Origin: VXNE01 sp965261535
GTDB taxonomy: Bacteria > Pseudomonadota > Gammaproteobacteria > Pseudomonadales > Azotimanducaceae
Direction: 5' to 3'
Length of the DNA stretch: 64,000 nucleotides
NCBI GenBank assembly: GCA_965261535.1
Contig: OZ253469.1
Location: forward strand, 4,588,001-4,652,000
Every line of letters begins with the position of its first letter. Positions within the stretch are counted from its first letter, which is position 1. This document shows, in pieces, positions 25,671 through 35,412 of the stretch. The position numbers and the translations under genes were made by a program. The notes beneath the pieces were generated by a model. That model had not been told where the DNA came from and did no database searches. It saw nothing but the letters and a program-made list of their open reading frames with translations.

Positions 25671-27287
25671 TCAGAACACGCGTACGCCGTTCGCCAGCGT
25701 GTGGTCCCAGCGATGCGTTCTCAGATAGTCGAGCGCGTGCAGCAGCCCCGGGCGGTCCTCGCCACCGCGCGGCTGGGCGAGGGCTTCCAGCGCCATGGCT
25801 TGCACGTAGCCGTTGTCATCGTCGAGGCAGGCAACCAGTTCATCATCCAACTCGTCCATGGGAGCGTCGGAGCTCAACAAGGCGTACAGCGCGTTGAATC
25901 GGACGCCGATCTCGCCGTACCGGTCGCTTTTGCCCATAGGTTTGCGCCAGATCGGATTGTTCACGGTCAGCAGCTTACGGATGGCGGGCAGGGCAACGCG
26001 AATATTGGTGCCGATACAGCCCATTGCGTCGAGGCTCGCCCGCGCCACCTGGTGCAGTTCATGGTCCAGCAGCTTTGTCAGCCCAGGCATGGCGCAGGCG
26101 GCGGGCGCGCCGATCTCGCCCAGGGCGAAGGCGGCGTTGATCCTGATCCAGGCATCGTCGTGGCCGAGCAGTTCCATCAGCGGTCCCACGGCGACCTCGC
26201 CCATGGCGCCCAGCGCGTACGCCTCGTCCTGCAGCGTATAGGCGACGTCGTTCCAGCGGCGCTCGTTGGGATCGCCGATCGGAACGTATGCGCCGTGCTC
26301 GTTCATGCGGTACGGCATGGTTAATTCGCGCTGCAAGCCGGCGTTTCGCAACAAGCTATCCCGCAGCGGCTCAATGGCTTCGGCACCCATCGCGGCCAAT
26401 TCGTAGATGGCATCGAGGCGGACTTCCTGATCGGTGTCGTGGAGCAGCCCGATCCATTTCCGCGCGTCGTTCGATGCTGCCGGGTTGCGATTTGCGAAAC
26501 GCGGCGCGCCGCGCATCCAGTCCCAGATATAGGACCAGCCCTTGCTGTGATCGTATCTGCCAAGCCGTGTCTCCGGCGGCGCCCATTCGTCCTCGCCGCC
26601 GCGCCAACTCGGTCCGACTGGATTGCGAGTGCGCAGGAATATGAACTTGAGCATGTAGCGGCTCGAATCCGTTCGGTTGCTGAGCGCCGCGTGCGCGATG
26701 TCGAAAGCGATCAACAGACACGTGCCCGCCTTGATGTGATCGCCGACAAATGCGAATGGAAAGTCGCTATTTCTGAGGTATGGCTGCAGATGCGTGCCTG
26801 GAATGACCCGGGTGGGGCCGCGCTCGGCTGGCGTGTCCTGGGGAAAGTAGAGGACCATGGCGATGCGGGGCACGTGATACCGCGGCCGGGACATCGGAAT
26901 CTGTCCGTCCTGGTGCCAGGCGCTGTTTCCGGACGATCCTTCGCCCATGGGCGGACCGTGCTCGCTGCCGGTCAGCGACAGGTCCCGTTGGGCCTCGTCG
27001 AGGGGTTCGCTGGCGTGCATGTATCGATGCGGATGCAGCATGTAATCGTCGCCCAGGATGCTTTGCGCGGCGCCGTGGATGACCGGGGCGTCGAGCACCT
27101 GCTGCAACTCGGCGATCCGGGGCAACACGTTGTTGCCCATGTTGAATTCCCGCGTATTGTTCCACTGGATCTTGTCGTAGATTTGCTGATGGACTTCCGG
27201 TGCGAGGCCGCTGTCGAGCACGACCACGCCATCGCAGATGAACCGCCGAACCTGCTCGTCGTTGAGTTTGATGCCTTCGGGCTTCAT
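25671..27287 (-). CDS. PhyH-HEAT fusion protein, copy 2
   Basis: 538 residues from the ATG at 27287 (MKPEGIKLNDEQVRRF). Same architecture as copy 1 and its closest relative: the WHQDGQIP iron motif, FDIAHAALSNRTDSSRYMLKF for the third ligand and arginine, then HEAT-like repeats to the end. It lacks the short insertion that copy 1 has after the oxygenase domain (FGKPVGKTVE). It ends LANGVRVF; all copies share a conserved end (RWDHTLANGKR in the others). Catalytic residues are intact, so it should be active. Confidence 0.85.
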   Translation of the reverse strand: MKPEGIKLNDEQVRRFICDGVVVLDSGLAPEVHQQIYDKIQWNNTREFNMGNNVLPRIAELQQVLDAPVIHGAAQSILGDDYMLHPHRYMHASEPLDEAQRDLSLTGSEHGPPMGEGSSGNSAWHQDGQIPMSRPRYHVPRIAMVLYFPQDTPAERGPTRVIPGTHLQPYLRNSDFPFAFVGDHIKAGTCLLIAFDIAHAALSNRTDSSRYMLKFIFLRTRNPVGPSWRGGEDEWAPPETRLGRYDHSKGWSYIWDWMRGAPRFANRNPAASNDARKWIGLLHDTDQEVRLDAIYELAAMGAEAIEPLRDSLLRNAGLQRELTMPYRMNEHGAYVPIGDPNERRWNDVAYTLQDEAYALGAMGEVAVGPLMELLGHDDAWIRINAAFALGEIGAPAACAMPGLTKLLDHELHQVARASLDAMGCIGTNIRVALPAIRKLLTVNNPIWRKPMGKSDRYGEIGVRFNALYALLSSDAPMDELDDELVACLDDDNGYVQAMALEALAQPRGGEDRPGLLHALDYLRTHRWDHTLANGVRVF

Positions 27288-27353
27288 TCGGCGGCCCCTT
27301 GCATCCGCGCGGACCAACGACCAACGCGTGGTCGGGATTCCGCGCGCCGCAAC

Positions 27354-28961
27354 TCAGAATACACGCTTGCCGTTTGCCAGCATGTGGTCCCAACGATGCG
27401 TCTTCAGGTATTCGAGAGCATTGCGGAGCCCCGGGCGATCCTCGCCGTTGCGCGGCTGTGTGAGGGCTTCCAGCGCCAGCGCATGCACGTAGGCTGATTC
27501 ATCGTCGAGGCAGGCAACCAGCAGATCGTCGATTTCATCGGCCGGAATGTCGGAGTTCAGCAGCGCGCACAGGGCGTTGAACCTGGCCTGATTCTGGCCC
27601 GACCAGCGACGGGGGTCGGTCTCCCTCCAGGCCGGATTGTCGACGGTCAGCAACTTGCGAATGGCTGGAAGGGCGGCGCGGATGTTGGTGCCGATAAAGG
27701 CCATCGCATCCAGGCTTACCCGCGCCACCTGGTGGAGTTCGTGGTCCAGCAGCTTCGCCAGCTCCGGCACGGCGCAGGCGGCGGGCGCGCCGACCTCGCC
27801 CAGCGCGTAGGCGGCGTTGAGCTTCATCCAGGTATCGTCGTGCTTCAGCAGTTCCAACAGCGGTGGCAAGGCGACCTCGCCCATGGCCCCCAGCGCGTAC
27901 GCCTCGTCCTGCGGCACGAAGGCATGATCGCTGAAACGGCGATCATTGGCGTCGTCGACCGGTACGAACGCGCCCGCCCTGCTCTTATGGTACGGACGCG
28001 CGATTTCGCGCTGCTGGCCGGCGTTCTGCAGCAGGCTTTCCCGCAGCGGTTCGATGGCATGGGCACCCATCGCCGCCAGTGCGTAGATGGCCTCGAGCCG
28101 GGCGGGCTGATCGGAGGAGTTAAGCAAACCGAGGTATCGCTGGATCTCGTTTGACCCAGCCCGGCCGTTCGAACGCGGCGCGCCGCGCATCCAGTCCCAA
28201 ACGTACGACCAGGCCTTGCTGTGATCGTACCTGGCCAGGCGGGTTTTCGGCGGTCGCCATTCCACCTCGCCGCCGTCCCAGCTTGGCCCGTGCGGGTTGC
28301 TCCTGCGCAGGTATATGAATTTGAGCATGTAGCGGGTCGAATCCGTTCGGTTGCTGAGCGCCGCGTGGGCAATGTCGAAATGGATCAACAGGCACGTGCC
28401 CGCCTTGATGTGATCGCCGACAAATGCGAACGGGTGATCGCTCTCTTGCACATAAGGCTGCAGATGGGTGCCCGGAATGACCCGGGTGGGGCCCTTCTCG
28501 ACCGGGGTGTTCTGGGGGAAGTAGAGGATCATGGCGATTCGGGGCAAGTGCCACCGCGTGCGGCCTTTCGGGATCTGTCCGTCCTGGTGCCAGGCGCTGT
28601 TTGCGGTCGATCCCTTGCCCATCGGCGGACCGTGCTCGTGGCCGACGAGCGACAGGGATCGCTCCGCCTCGTCGAGCGGCTCGGCGACGTGCATGTATCG
28701 ATGCGGATGGAAGATGTAGTCATCGCCGAGAACGCTTTGGACCGCGCCGTGGACGACCGGGTCATCCAGGACCTGCTGTAACTCGGCAACGCGGGGCAAC
28801 ACGTTGTTGCCCATGTTGAATTCCCGCGTGCTGTTCCAGTGGAGCTTGTCGTAAATGTCTTGATGGACCTCGGGCGGGAGGCCGCTGTCGAGCACGATCA
28901 CGCCATCGCAGATAAAACGCCGAACCTGCTCGTCGTTCAGCTTGATGCCCGTAGGATTCAT
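27354..28961 (-). CDS. PhyH-HEAT fusion protein, copy 3
   Basis: 535 residues from the ATG at 28961 (MNPTGIKLNDEQVRRF), preceded by GAGGAG. The iron-binding WHQDGQIPKG and FDIAHAALSNRTDSTRYMLKF motifs are conserved, and HEAT-like repeats follow (LKHDDTWMKLNAAYALGEVG, VARVSLDAMAFIGTNI). Its C-terminal half is more like copy 4 (PAWRETDPRRWSGQNQARFNALCALL) than copies 1 and 2, so the array shows two subgroups. The spacer to copy 2 is 66 bases. Confidence 0.85.
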   Translation of the reverse strand: MNPTGIKLNDEQVRRFICDGVIVLDSGLPPEVHQDIYDKLHWNSTREFNMGNNVLPRVAELQQVLDDPVVHGAVQSVLGDDYIFHPHRYMHVAEPLDEAERSLSLVGHEHGPPMGKGSTANSAWHQDGQIPKGRTRWHLPRIAMILYFPQNTPVEKGPTRVIPGTHLQPYVQESDHPFAFVGDHIKAGTCLLIHFDIAHAALSNRTDSTRYMLKFIYLRRSNPHGPSWDGGEVEWRPPKTRLARYDHSKAWSYVWDWMRGAPRSNGRAGSNEIQRYLGLLNSSDQPARLEAIYALAAMGAHAIEPLRESLLQNAGQQREIARPYHKSRAGAFVPVDDANDRRFSDHAFVPQDEAYALGAMGEVALPPLLELLKHDDTWMKLNAAYALGEVGAPAACAVPELAKLLDHELHQVARVSLDAMAFIGTNIRAALPAIRKLLTVDNPAWRETDPRRWSGQNQARFNALCALLNSDIPADEIDDLLVACLDDESAYVHALALEALTQPRNGEDRPGLRNALEYLKTHRWDHMLANGKRVF

Positions 28962-29389
28962 CAGCGTCTCCTCATCGCGTCCGGGTGGTGGCGAGGCGAT
29001 TGGATACCCGATCCCATATTCTAGCCCAATGACTAACGTCCGGTCGGGATCGAGGCACTTGCGCTGTAGGGTTTTTCGCCGGACCTCGCCGGATTGCGGC
29101 TGGTTGCCCAGCAATCAGAGGCTCGGCGAGGCGTGCGGGGGCGCGACGGATGGTCAAACTGGTCGTTATGGGGTCTTCGCGGTGTCTAAATGGGAATCGT
29201 TCCTACTTCGACGGCTTGGGGTAAGCACGGGGCGTTGGGGTGGAAATCTCGGATTCAAGTCCCGTGAAGTCGGAAAACGTCCGAAATGCCGCGTTTCTTG
29301 GGGTAAAGAATAAATCCACCGCCCGCAAGCCCTTTGTTTCAGCGGCTCTCAGAACAGCGCAAGTGGCTCGGGATCCCGCTGGCCGCAAC
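28962..29389. other. Intergenic spacer between PhyH copies 3 and 4, no gene seen
   Basis: 428 bases, much longer than the 66-72 bases between the other copies. I see no ORF with recognisable product, RNA gene or inverted-repeat end. It probably holds the promoter for copies 3, 2 and 1. Confidence 0.5.
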
Positions 29390-31003
29390 TCAGAAAATAC
29401 GCTTGCCGTGTGCCAGCATGTGGTCCCAACGATGCGTTTTCAGGTAGTGGAGCGTACGCCGCAGCCCCGGACGGTCCTCGCCGCGGCGCGACCGGGTGAG
29501 GGCTTCCAGCGCGAGCGCGTGGACGTAGGCCGTGTCGTCGTCGAGGCAGTCGATCATCAGATCATCCAGTTCTTCGACGGGGATATCGGAGTTCAGCAGC
29601 GCGCACATCGCGTTGAACCGGGCCTGATTCTCGCCCGTCCAACGTTCGCCATCGAGCCTCTGCCAGGCTGGCTGGTCCACGCTCAGCAGTTTGCGGATGG
29701 CGGGCAGGGCGACGCGGATATTGGTGCCGATATAGGCCATCGCATCCAGACTCGCTCGCGCCACCTGGTGGAACTCATGATCCAGAAGCTCTGCCAGGTC
29801 GGGGACAGCGCAGGCGGCCGGCGTGCCGATCTCCCCCAGCGCGAAGGCGGCGTTGATCTTGATCCAGGCATCGTCGTGCCCGAGCAGGTCCGTGAGCGGC
29901 TCGACGGCGATCTCGCCCATGGCGCCCAGGGCGTATGCCTCGTCCTGTGGCACGCACGCCCATTCGTTCCAACGGCGAACATCGGGATCGCCTTCCGGCG
30001 CGTACTCGCCCCCCTGGGCCACATGGCATGGCGCCTTGAATTCACGCCGCAAGCCAGCGTATTGCAGCAAGCTCCCCCGCAGCGGCGCGATGGCGTCGGC
30101 ACCCATCGCCGCCAGTTCGTAGATGGCCTCGATACGGGCGGCCTGATCGTTGCCGTTGAGTGCCGCGATCCACTTCTGCATATCGTTCGAAGCCGTCGGG
30201 TCGCGGGTGGCGAAACGGGGCGCGCCGCGCATCCAGTCCCAGATATAGGACCAGGCCTTGCCGTGATCGTACCTGCCCAGGCGCGCCTTCGGCGGCCGCC
30301 ATTCGACCTCGCCGCCGTCCCAACTTGGCCCGAGGGGATTGCGCGTGCGCAGGAACACGAACTTGAACATGTACCGACTCAGATCGGTTCGGTTGCTGAG
30401 CCCCGCATGCGCGATGTCAAAAGCCACCAGCAGGAAGGTGCCCGCCTTGATGTCCTGGGGAACGAATGCGAACGGATAGTCGCTTTTCTGCAGGCAGGAC
30501 TGCAGATGCGTGCCCGGAATGACCCGAGTGGGGCCGCGCTCGACCGGGGTGTCCTGCGGAAAGTAGAAGATCAATGCGGTCCGGGGCAGGTGATACCGCG
30601 CCCGGCCGAGCGGAATCTGACCATCCCGGTGCCAGCCGCTGTTTGCCGTCGATCCCTTGCCCATGGGAGGACGGTGCTCGTCCCCGGCCGGCGACAGGTT
30701 TCGCTCCTCCTCGTCGAGCGGCTCGCTGGCGTGCATGAATCGATGCGGATGCAACAGGTAGCCGTCGCCGAGAACGCTCTGCAGGGCGCCGCGGACGGCC
30801 GGGGCATCCAGTATCTGCTGCAACTCGGCGACGCGAGGCAGCACGTTGTTGCCCATGTTGAATTCGTGCGTGTTGCTCCACTGGATCCTGTCGTAGATCC
30901 GCTGGTGGACCTCGGGCGCGACGCCGCTATCGAGCACGACGACGCCATCGCAGATAAACCGCCGAACCTGCTCGTCGTCCAGTTTGATGCCCTTGGGACG
31001 CAC
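29390..31003 (-). CDS. PhyH-HEAT fusion protein, copy 4
   Basis: 537 residues from a GTG at 31003, chosen because VRPKGIKLDDEQVRRF lines up with the ATG starts of the other copies and GAGG lies nine bases upstream; a TTG at 31018 is possible. The iron motif is WHRDGQIPLG, the distal motif FDIAHAGLSNRTDLSRYMFKF. HEAT-like repeats follow (ARIEAIYELAAMGADAIAPL, AWIKINAAFALGEIGTPAA). It is the most upstream copy and is separated from copy 3 by 428 bases. A long open frame on the opposite strand is only a shadow of codon bias. Confidence 0.85.
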   Translation of the reverse strand: MRPKGIKLDDEQVRRFICDGVVVLDSGVAPEVHQRIYDRIQWSNTHEFNMGNNVLPRVAELQQILDAPAVRGALQSVLGDGYLLHPHRFMHASEPLDEEERNLSPAGDEHRPPMGKGSTANSGWHRDGQIPLGRARYHLPRTALIFYFPQDTPVERGPTRVIPGTHLQSCLQKSDYPFAFVPQDIKAGTFLLVAFDIAHAGLSNRTDLSRYMFKFVFLRTRNPLGPSWDGGEVEWRPPKARLGRYDHGKAWSYIWDWMRGAPRFATRDPTASNDMQKWIAALNGNDQAARIEAIYELAAMGADAIAPLRGSLLQYAGLRREFKAPCHVAQGGEYAPEGDPDVRRWNEWACVPQDEAYALGAMGEIAVEPLTDLLGHDDAWIKINAAFALGEIGTPAACAVPDLAELLDHEFHQVARASLDAMAYIGTNIRVALPAIRKLLSVDQPAWQRLDGERWTGENQARFNAMCALLNSDIPVEELDDLMIDCLDDDTAYVHALALEALTRSRRGEDRPGLRRTLHYLKTHRWDHMLAHGKRIF

Positions 31004-31406
31004 CTGATGTTTCCTCAACTCATCCAGTCGAGTGAATGATTGCGTGGTGCTGCAATGGGAACCATTATGCCACGGTCCGAATCAACGGCGAGGTGGCGGG
31101 CGCCCCCGGATCCGCCGGACCCGTCGACTCACGCGGTTCCGGCGTTAGCTGACCAAAGTATTCGATGCGTCTCCCGCAGTGGGCCGTGCACCAGGGCGTG
31201 CCGGTGCCGGAGGGGGGGGCCGCCATGAGACGACCGTGGAATGAGAGCATGGGCTTTCCATGCTTGAACTGGCCTCGTCGGCGATCCGTCAAGAGGTCCA
31301 GCTAAAAGCCCAGGCGACCTTCCATGATTGATCCTTGGCAACCATGCGCCAGGCGATCACGCTGTACCCAACTAAATAATGGGCCGTATAGACCAACAAC
31401 GAGTTT
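31004..31406. other. Intergenic region before the regulator gene, no gene seen
   Basis: About 400 bases between divergent genes. No ORF or RNA gene is supported. It must hold promoters for PhyH copy 4 and for the winged-helix regulator. Confidence 0.45.
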
Positions 31407-31420
31407 ATACAAACTAGTAT
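31407..31420. promoter_or_regulatory. Small palindrome before the regulator gene, possible operator
   Basis: ATAC-AAACTA-GTAT, a 4-base inverted repeat with 6-base spacer in an AT-rich stretch, ends ten bases before the regulator ATG. The position suits an autoregulatory operator for the winged-helix protein. The arms are short, so this is tentative. Confidence 0.3.
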
Positions 31421-31430
31421 TTAGGCGATC

Positions 31431-31724
31431 ATGGCGCGCATGGAAAACGAACTTGCAGCCATAAAGGCGATATTTGGGAGCGGAAGCGCGGCCCGTGTGC
31501 TGCTTTTCCTTGAGCGCCATGGTGAGGCCCATGCAGCTCGTATTGCCGGGTCACACAACGCGGCGACGACACCGATCACCAACCAACTGGGAAAGTTGGA
31601 GGCCGCCGGTCTTCTCCTGAGTCGTGAAGTCGGACGCAGTCGCGTCTATAGCTGGAATACGTCCAACCCGGTCGTGGCACCTTTGCGTCGGTTCTTGCAA
31701 GAGCTGTCCGCGACCGATGCATAG
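31431..31724 (+). CDS. Winged-helix transcriptional regulator (ArsR/MarR-like)
   Basis: 97 residues. LAAIKAIFGSGSAARVLLFLERHGEAHAARIAGSHNAAT is the helical part, TPITNQLGKLEAAGLLLSREVGRSRVYSWN the recognition helix and wing, PVVAPLRRFLQEL the last helix. No metal-binding cysteines are seen. Its stop (TAG) overlaps a GTG of the next frame and the dikinase ATG follows 27 bases on, so it most likely controls that operon. Ligand unknown. Confidence 0.78.
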   Translation: MARMENELAAIKAIFGSGSAARVLLFLERHGEAHAARIAGSHNAATTPITNQLGKLEAAGLLLSREVGRSRVYSWNTSNPVVAPLRRFLQELSATDA

Positions 31725-31750
31725 TGCCGAATTTGCAGTCCGAGCTTGAC

Positions 31751-33520
31751 ATGCACAACGCCATCCTCCCCCTCAACACCGCGGACGCGGACCCCGACAC
31801 GGTCGGGGGAAAATGCCTGTCCTTGATGAACATGGTCACGGCGGGGTTTGGCGTGCCCGCCGGATTTTGCGTGACGACGGGCGCCTACCGCCGTTTCATC
31901 GACGACAACGGCCTTAAGAATCGCATCCTGGAGCTGGCACGTCCTCGGGTCGTGGACGGCGCGATGACCTTCGAGTCGGCGTCGAAGGAGATCCAGACGC
32001 TGTTCGCGGCCGAGATGTCTGCGGAGATTCGCTCTGAAATCCTTTCCGCATATGCCGGGATGGAAGCCGTCGCGGTGCGTTCATCGGCGACAGCCGAGGA
32101 TCTTCCCGATCTTTCATTCGCCGGGCAGCACGATACGTACCTCAATGTCCGTGGCGAAGACGCATTGATTGCGGCAGTGAAAAACACCTGGGCATCGTTG
32201 TGGACAGAACGGGCCATGAGCTATCGGCATCAACACGGGATCGACAACAGTAACGTCGCGATAGCCGTCGTGGTGCAGATCATGGTGCCCGTCGATGTTG
32301 CCGGCATTCTGTTCACGGCGAATCCGGTAACCGGTGAACGGTCCGAAATGATAGTCAATGCAAGCTTCGGTCTGGGCGAGGCGATTGTCGGTGGTCAAGT
32401 GACGCCCGATACCTATGTGGTGGATCGAGACTCGCTGACAGTAAAAGAAGCGACGCTCAGCACCAAGTCGCACAAGATTTTCGCTGACGATAATCAGGGC
32501 ACGCGGCTGGAAGCCATTGTCGCCGAACAGCGCAATCAATCATCGTTGCCGGCGGGCGCGCTCGTAGCACTGGCATCAATGGCACTGGAAATTGAACGCC
32601 ACTTCGGCGGTGTTCCCCAGGACATTGAATGGGCCCTTGCAGATGACGATCTATCGTTACTGCAGTCTCGTCCGATCACGAACCTGCGGCCGCAACCGAT
32701 AGAAGTGTCGTGGGAACTACCCGCGGATCTGGACCCGGCTGTGGACGTGCTCATGAGACGTCAGATCCTCGAGAATGTCCCGGCCCCGGTGAGTCCGCTG
32801 TTTGAAGATCTGTACCTGATAGCCGGAATCAAAAAAGTCAGGATGCTGAACGGCTTTGCTTATATGCCGTTCCGCAGGACGACGTCCACGTCCGCACGAC
32901 GAGTGAAACGATCCGACCATGGCAACAGCCAAAAGACATCCATCGAGATTGCGGCGAAAGAAAGACGCGACATGGAGATGTTTGTAGCGCAGCTGTCGAT
33001 CGATGACCTGGCCCATTTCAACAAGGTGGCAGGAGAACTGGATGGCGAGTCCCTGGCTCACTTGCTCACGAATCCTGACGGTGCCGGGTGGAACTTGAGA
33101 TTGGTAACTGAGGCTGTGGATCCCATCGTTGAAGGCTTCCATGCAGCCAGAAAGCCAGCGTATCTGGCGAAAATCGCTGAGTGGCACGTTGTCGAGAAGA
33201 AGACGGCGTCCAACGATCACTTGTTGGCGGGCATCCGCGAGCTGGCAGCCGCGGAAGCCAGCTACTGGGTTGACGGACCGAAAGCCAAGGGGGTCGGTCT
33301 CGGCGGGCGTACCACGCAGTCCAACAGCCTGACCCTGGCAACTTCGAAAGTCACGGACAGACAATTGCAGATCTTCCTCGACCGGCACTTGCCTGAATTC
33401 ACCAGTGGCCACTTTCTCACGCGATATTTACGCGAAGGGGGCTGGTCGAATCCATTCTCGAACCCGTGTGCCCCCTGTTCGAGGATCTGTACCTGCACGC
33501 CACGCGGGCCAGGACACTGA
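31751..33520 (+). pseudogene. PEP-dependent dikinase (Rph/PEP-synthase-like), N-terminal fragment
   Basis: The ATP-grasp half is complete: GGKCLSLMNMVTAGFGVPAGF, AVRSSATAEDLPDLSFAGQHD, VDVAGILFTANPVTG and WALADDDLSLLQSRPIT are the standard motifs. After ILENVPAPVSPLFEDLYL comes a substrate-domain-like region up to TSGHFLTRYLREGG, after which the frame loses homology and stops at 33520. The missing phosphohistidine domain means this piece alone cannot work as a dikinase. A GTG at 31724 is another possible start. The domain order (ATP-grasp, substrate region, His domain) resembles rifampicin phosphotransferase-type enzymes rather than classical PEP synthase. Confidence 0.75.
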
Positions 33521-35295
33521 ACGGCTACGCGTACGCCCATGTGCGCTTCAATGTACGTCGTGTTATCGAAGACAGTGGCGGCCAGCCCGATGGCGGCCGG
33601 GGTGCGCCGCCGCGAGGGGACGGCAACGGCAAAGGCGACAGCAACCGGAAAGCCAGCCGGCAGGCCGAAATGCCAAACCGCGGCGAAGGTGCGGGTCGCG
33701 TTACACGAACCGCGGCGCAGGACGCCATTGCGCGCAACCGAGGGCGCGAAGTGGATCCCCGTCGGATCATCGCCGCGAAAGCGCACGCCGAACATGATCT
33801 GGCGTTGTTCACCGCCACCCTCAGTGATGACGAAGTGGCGGCACTCGACGCCGTTGCGGCGTCGCACGATCCGGATGACTGGCCGCGCAAGCTGACCTGC
33901 ACCGAAGAAGCGCACTTCCTGCCCTGGCAGACATTGCCGTTCACCGCCGTGAAAGACATGGCGGTGAGCACGTGGCGCGATGTCTACCTGCCGGCATTTC
34001 TTGCCACGACGGCCAAGTGGCGCGAACTGGACCTCTCGACGGCCACAGACAAGGAGCTGATGGACGCCATGAGCGAGCTGCCGGAGTCGGAAGTCATCTA
34101 CTGGCGGTACGGCGTCGCGGCGCACGGCGCCGCGCGGACCGCGGACGATCGACTGCAGGCCTTCCTGAGTGAACACGCGCCCGGCTTCAGCAGCGGCGTG
34201 TTCTTAAGCGGTCTCGGCTCCAGGACCCTGCAGTCCAGCAAGGATGTTTGGGCCATGGCTGAACTCGTGCGCGCAAACGCGTCTCTGTACGAACTGGTGA
34301 TTACGACGCCGGCGTCACGGCTACTCGACGCGTTGCGCGATCATCCCGACAGCGCACAGGTACTCTCCCCCATCGATGACTATCTCGAAGACTATGGTCA
34401 GCAGGTCTACGGACTGGACTTCGTCGAACCGACGCTGGCGGAGAACCCGGAAATGCTTCTCGCCCAGTTGAAATCCATGACCGCCAGCGAGAACAATAAT
34501 CCGGATATCCTTGAAGCAGCTGCGACACGAAAGCGCGAGCAGGCGCTTGAGGACATCAGACAGGCGCTTGGCGACCTGGAGTATTGGCAGTTCCGTTGTC
34601 TGCTGTGGTTTGCGTCACGCTACTACCCGGTGCGCGAGGAAGCGATGTTCTTCCTCAGCACGCCGTGGACGGTCTTCCGACCCATCGCCGCGGAACTCGG
34701 TCGGCGGCTCAAGGAGATCGGCTGCATCGACGATGTCGATGACATCTATTTCATGCGTCTGGCAGATCTCAAGGTGGCCATGAGCATGCTTGGTCAACGT
34801 GAGGATCTGCCGAAATTCCCGGCAGCGAACGCGGGCGGGCCCTCACGGCAGCGGGAGCTGCGTGAAGCACGCAAGCGCCTGCGTCCCCCCAACATGCTGC
34901 CCAAGGAGGCTCACCAGATACGGGATGCCAGGCTCAACCCCACGTTCAAACCCAACGACGGATCCGAGGATTCCCTGAGCGGGTTTGCCGTCAGTGCCGG
35001 CACTGTGACAGGGCGCGTCAGCCTGATCAACTCCCCGGAGGAATTCAATCGGATGCAACAGGGAACCATCCTGGTCTGTCATACGACATCACCGGCCTGG
35101 ACGCCCCTGTTCACCCATGCCATCGGTCTCGTCACCGACATCGGCAGTATCGGCGCGCATGGTGCTCTGGTGGCCAGGGAGTATGGGATCCCGGCCGTGC
35201 TCGGTGTGGACAACGGCACTGAGAGAATCGAACACGGACAGATGATCACCGTTGATGGAGATGCGGGTACCGTCTACCTGAAAGAGATGCAATGA
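33442..35295 (+). pseudogene. PEP-dependent dikinase, middle and C-terminal fragment of a second copy
   Basis: It opens with GLVESILEPVCPLFEDLYLHATRA, which is homologous to the internal ILENVPAPVSPLFEDLYL of the upstream fragment, and again contains a segment like its C-terminal part (KWRELDLSTATDKELMDAM and LQAFLSEHAPGFSSGVFLSG). It continues to the phosphohistidine domain: LSGFAVSAGTVTGRV and IGSIGAHGALVAREYGIPAV with the likely phospho-His. It has no ATP-grasp. The pair is best read as two tandem paralogues fused by a deletion near 33440, with a frame change at the joint. A GTG at 33466 could still start a shortened protein. Confidence 0.72.
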
Positions 35296-35412
35296 GTCCG
35301 CGCGGGCGGCGCTGGCCACCGTAGGGGTTCAGAAATCGTTTGTAGAAGGGGTCGCCGGAGACCCTGAGTCAAGTAGGACATCGCCCGGCTCGCCGCAGCC
35401 GACAGTTCGCGC

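Noticed and set aside
29240..31039. 599-codon open frame on the plus strand, and similar long ones opposite the other PhyH copies
   Set aside because: They are antisense shadows of the GC-rich PhyH genes, with no domain match and low-complexity composition.
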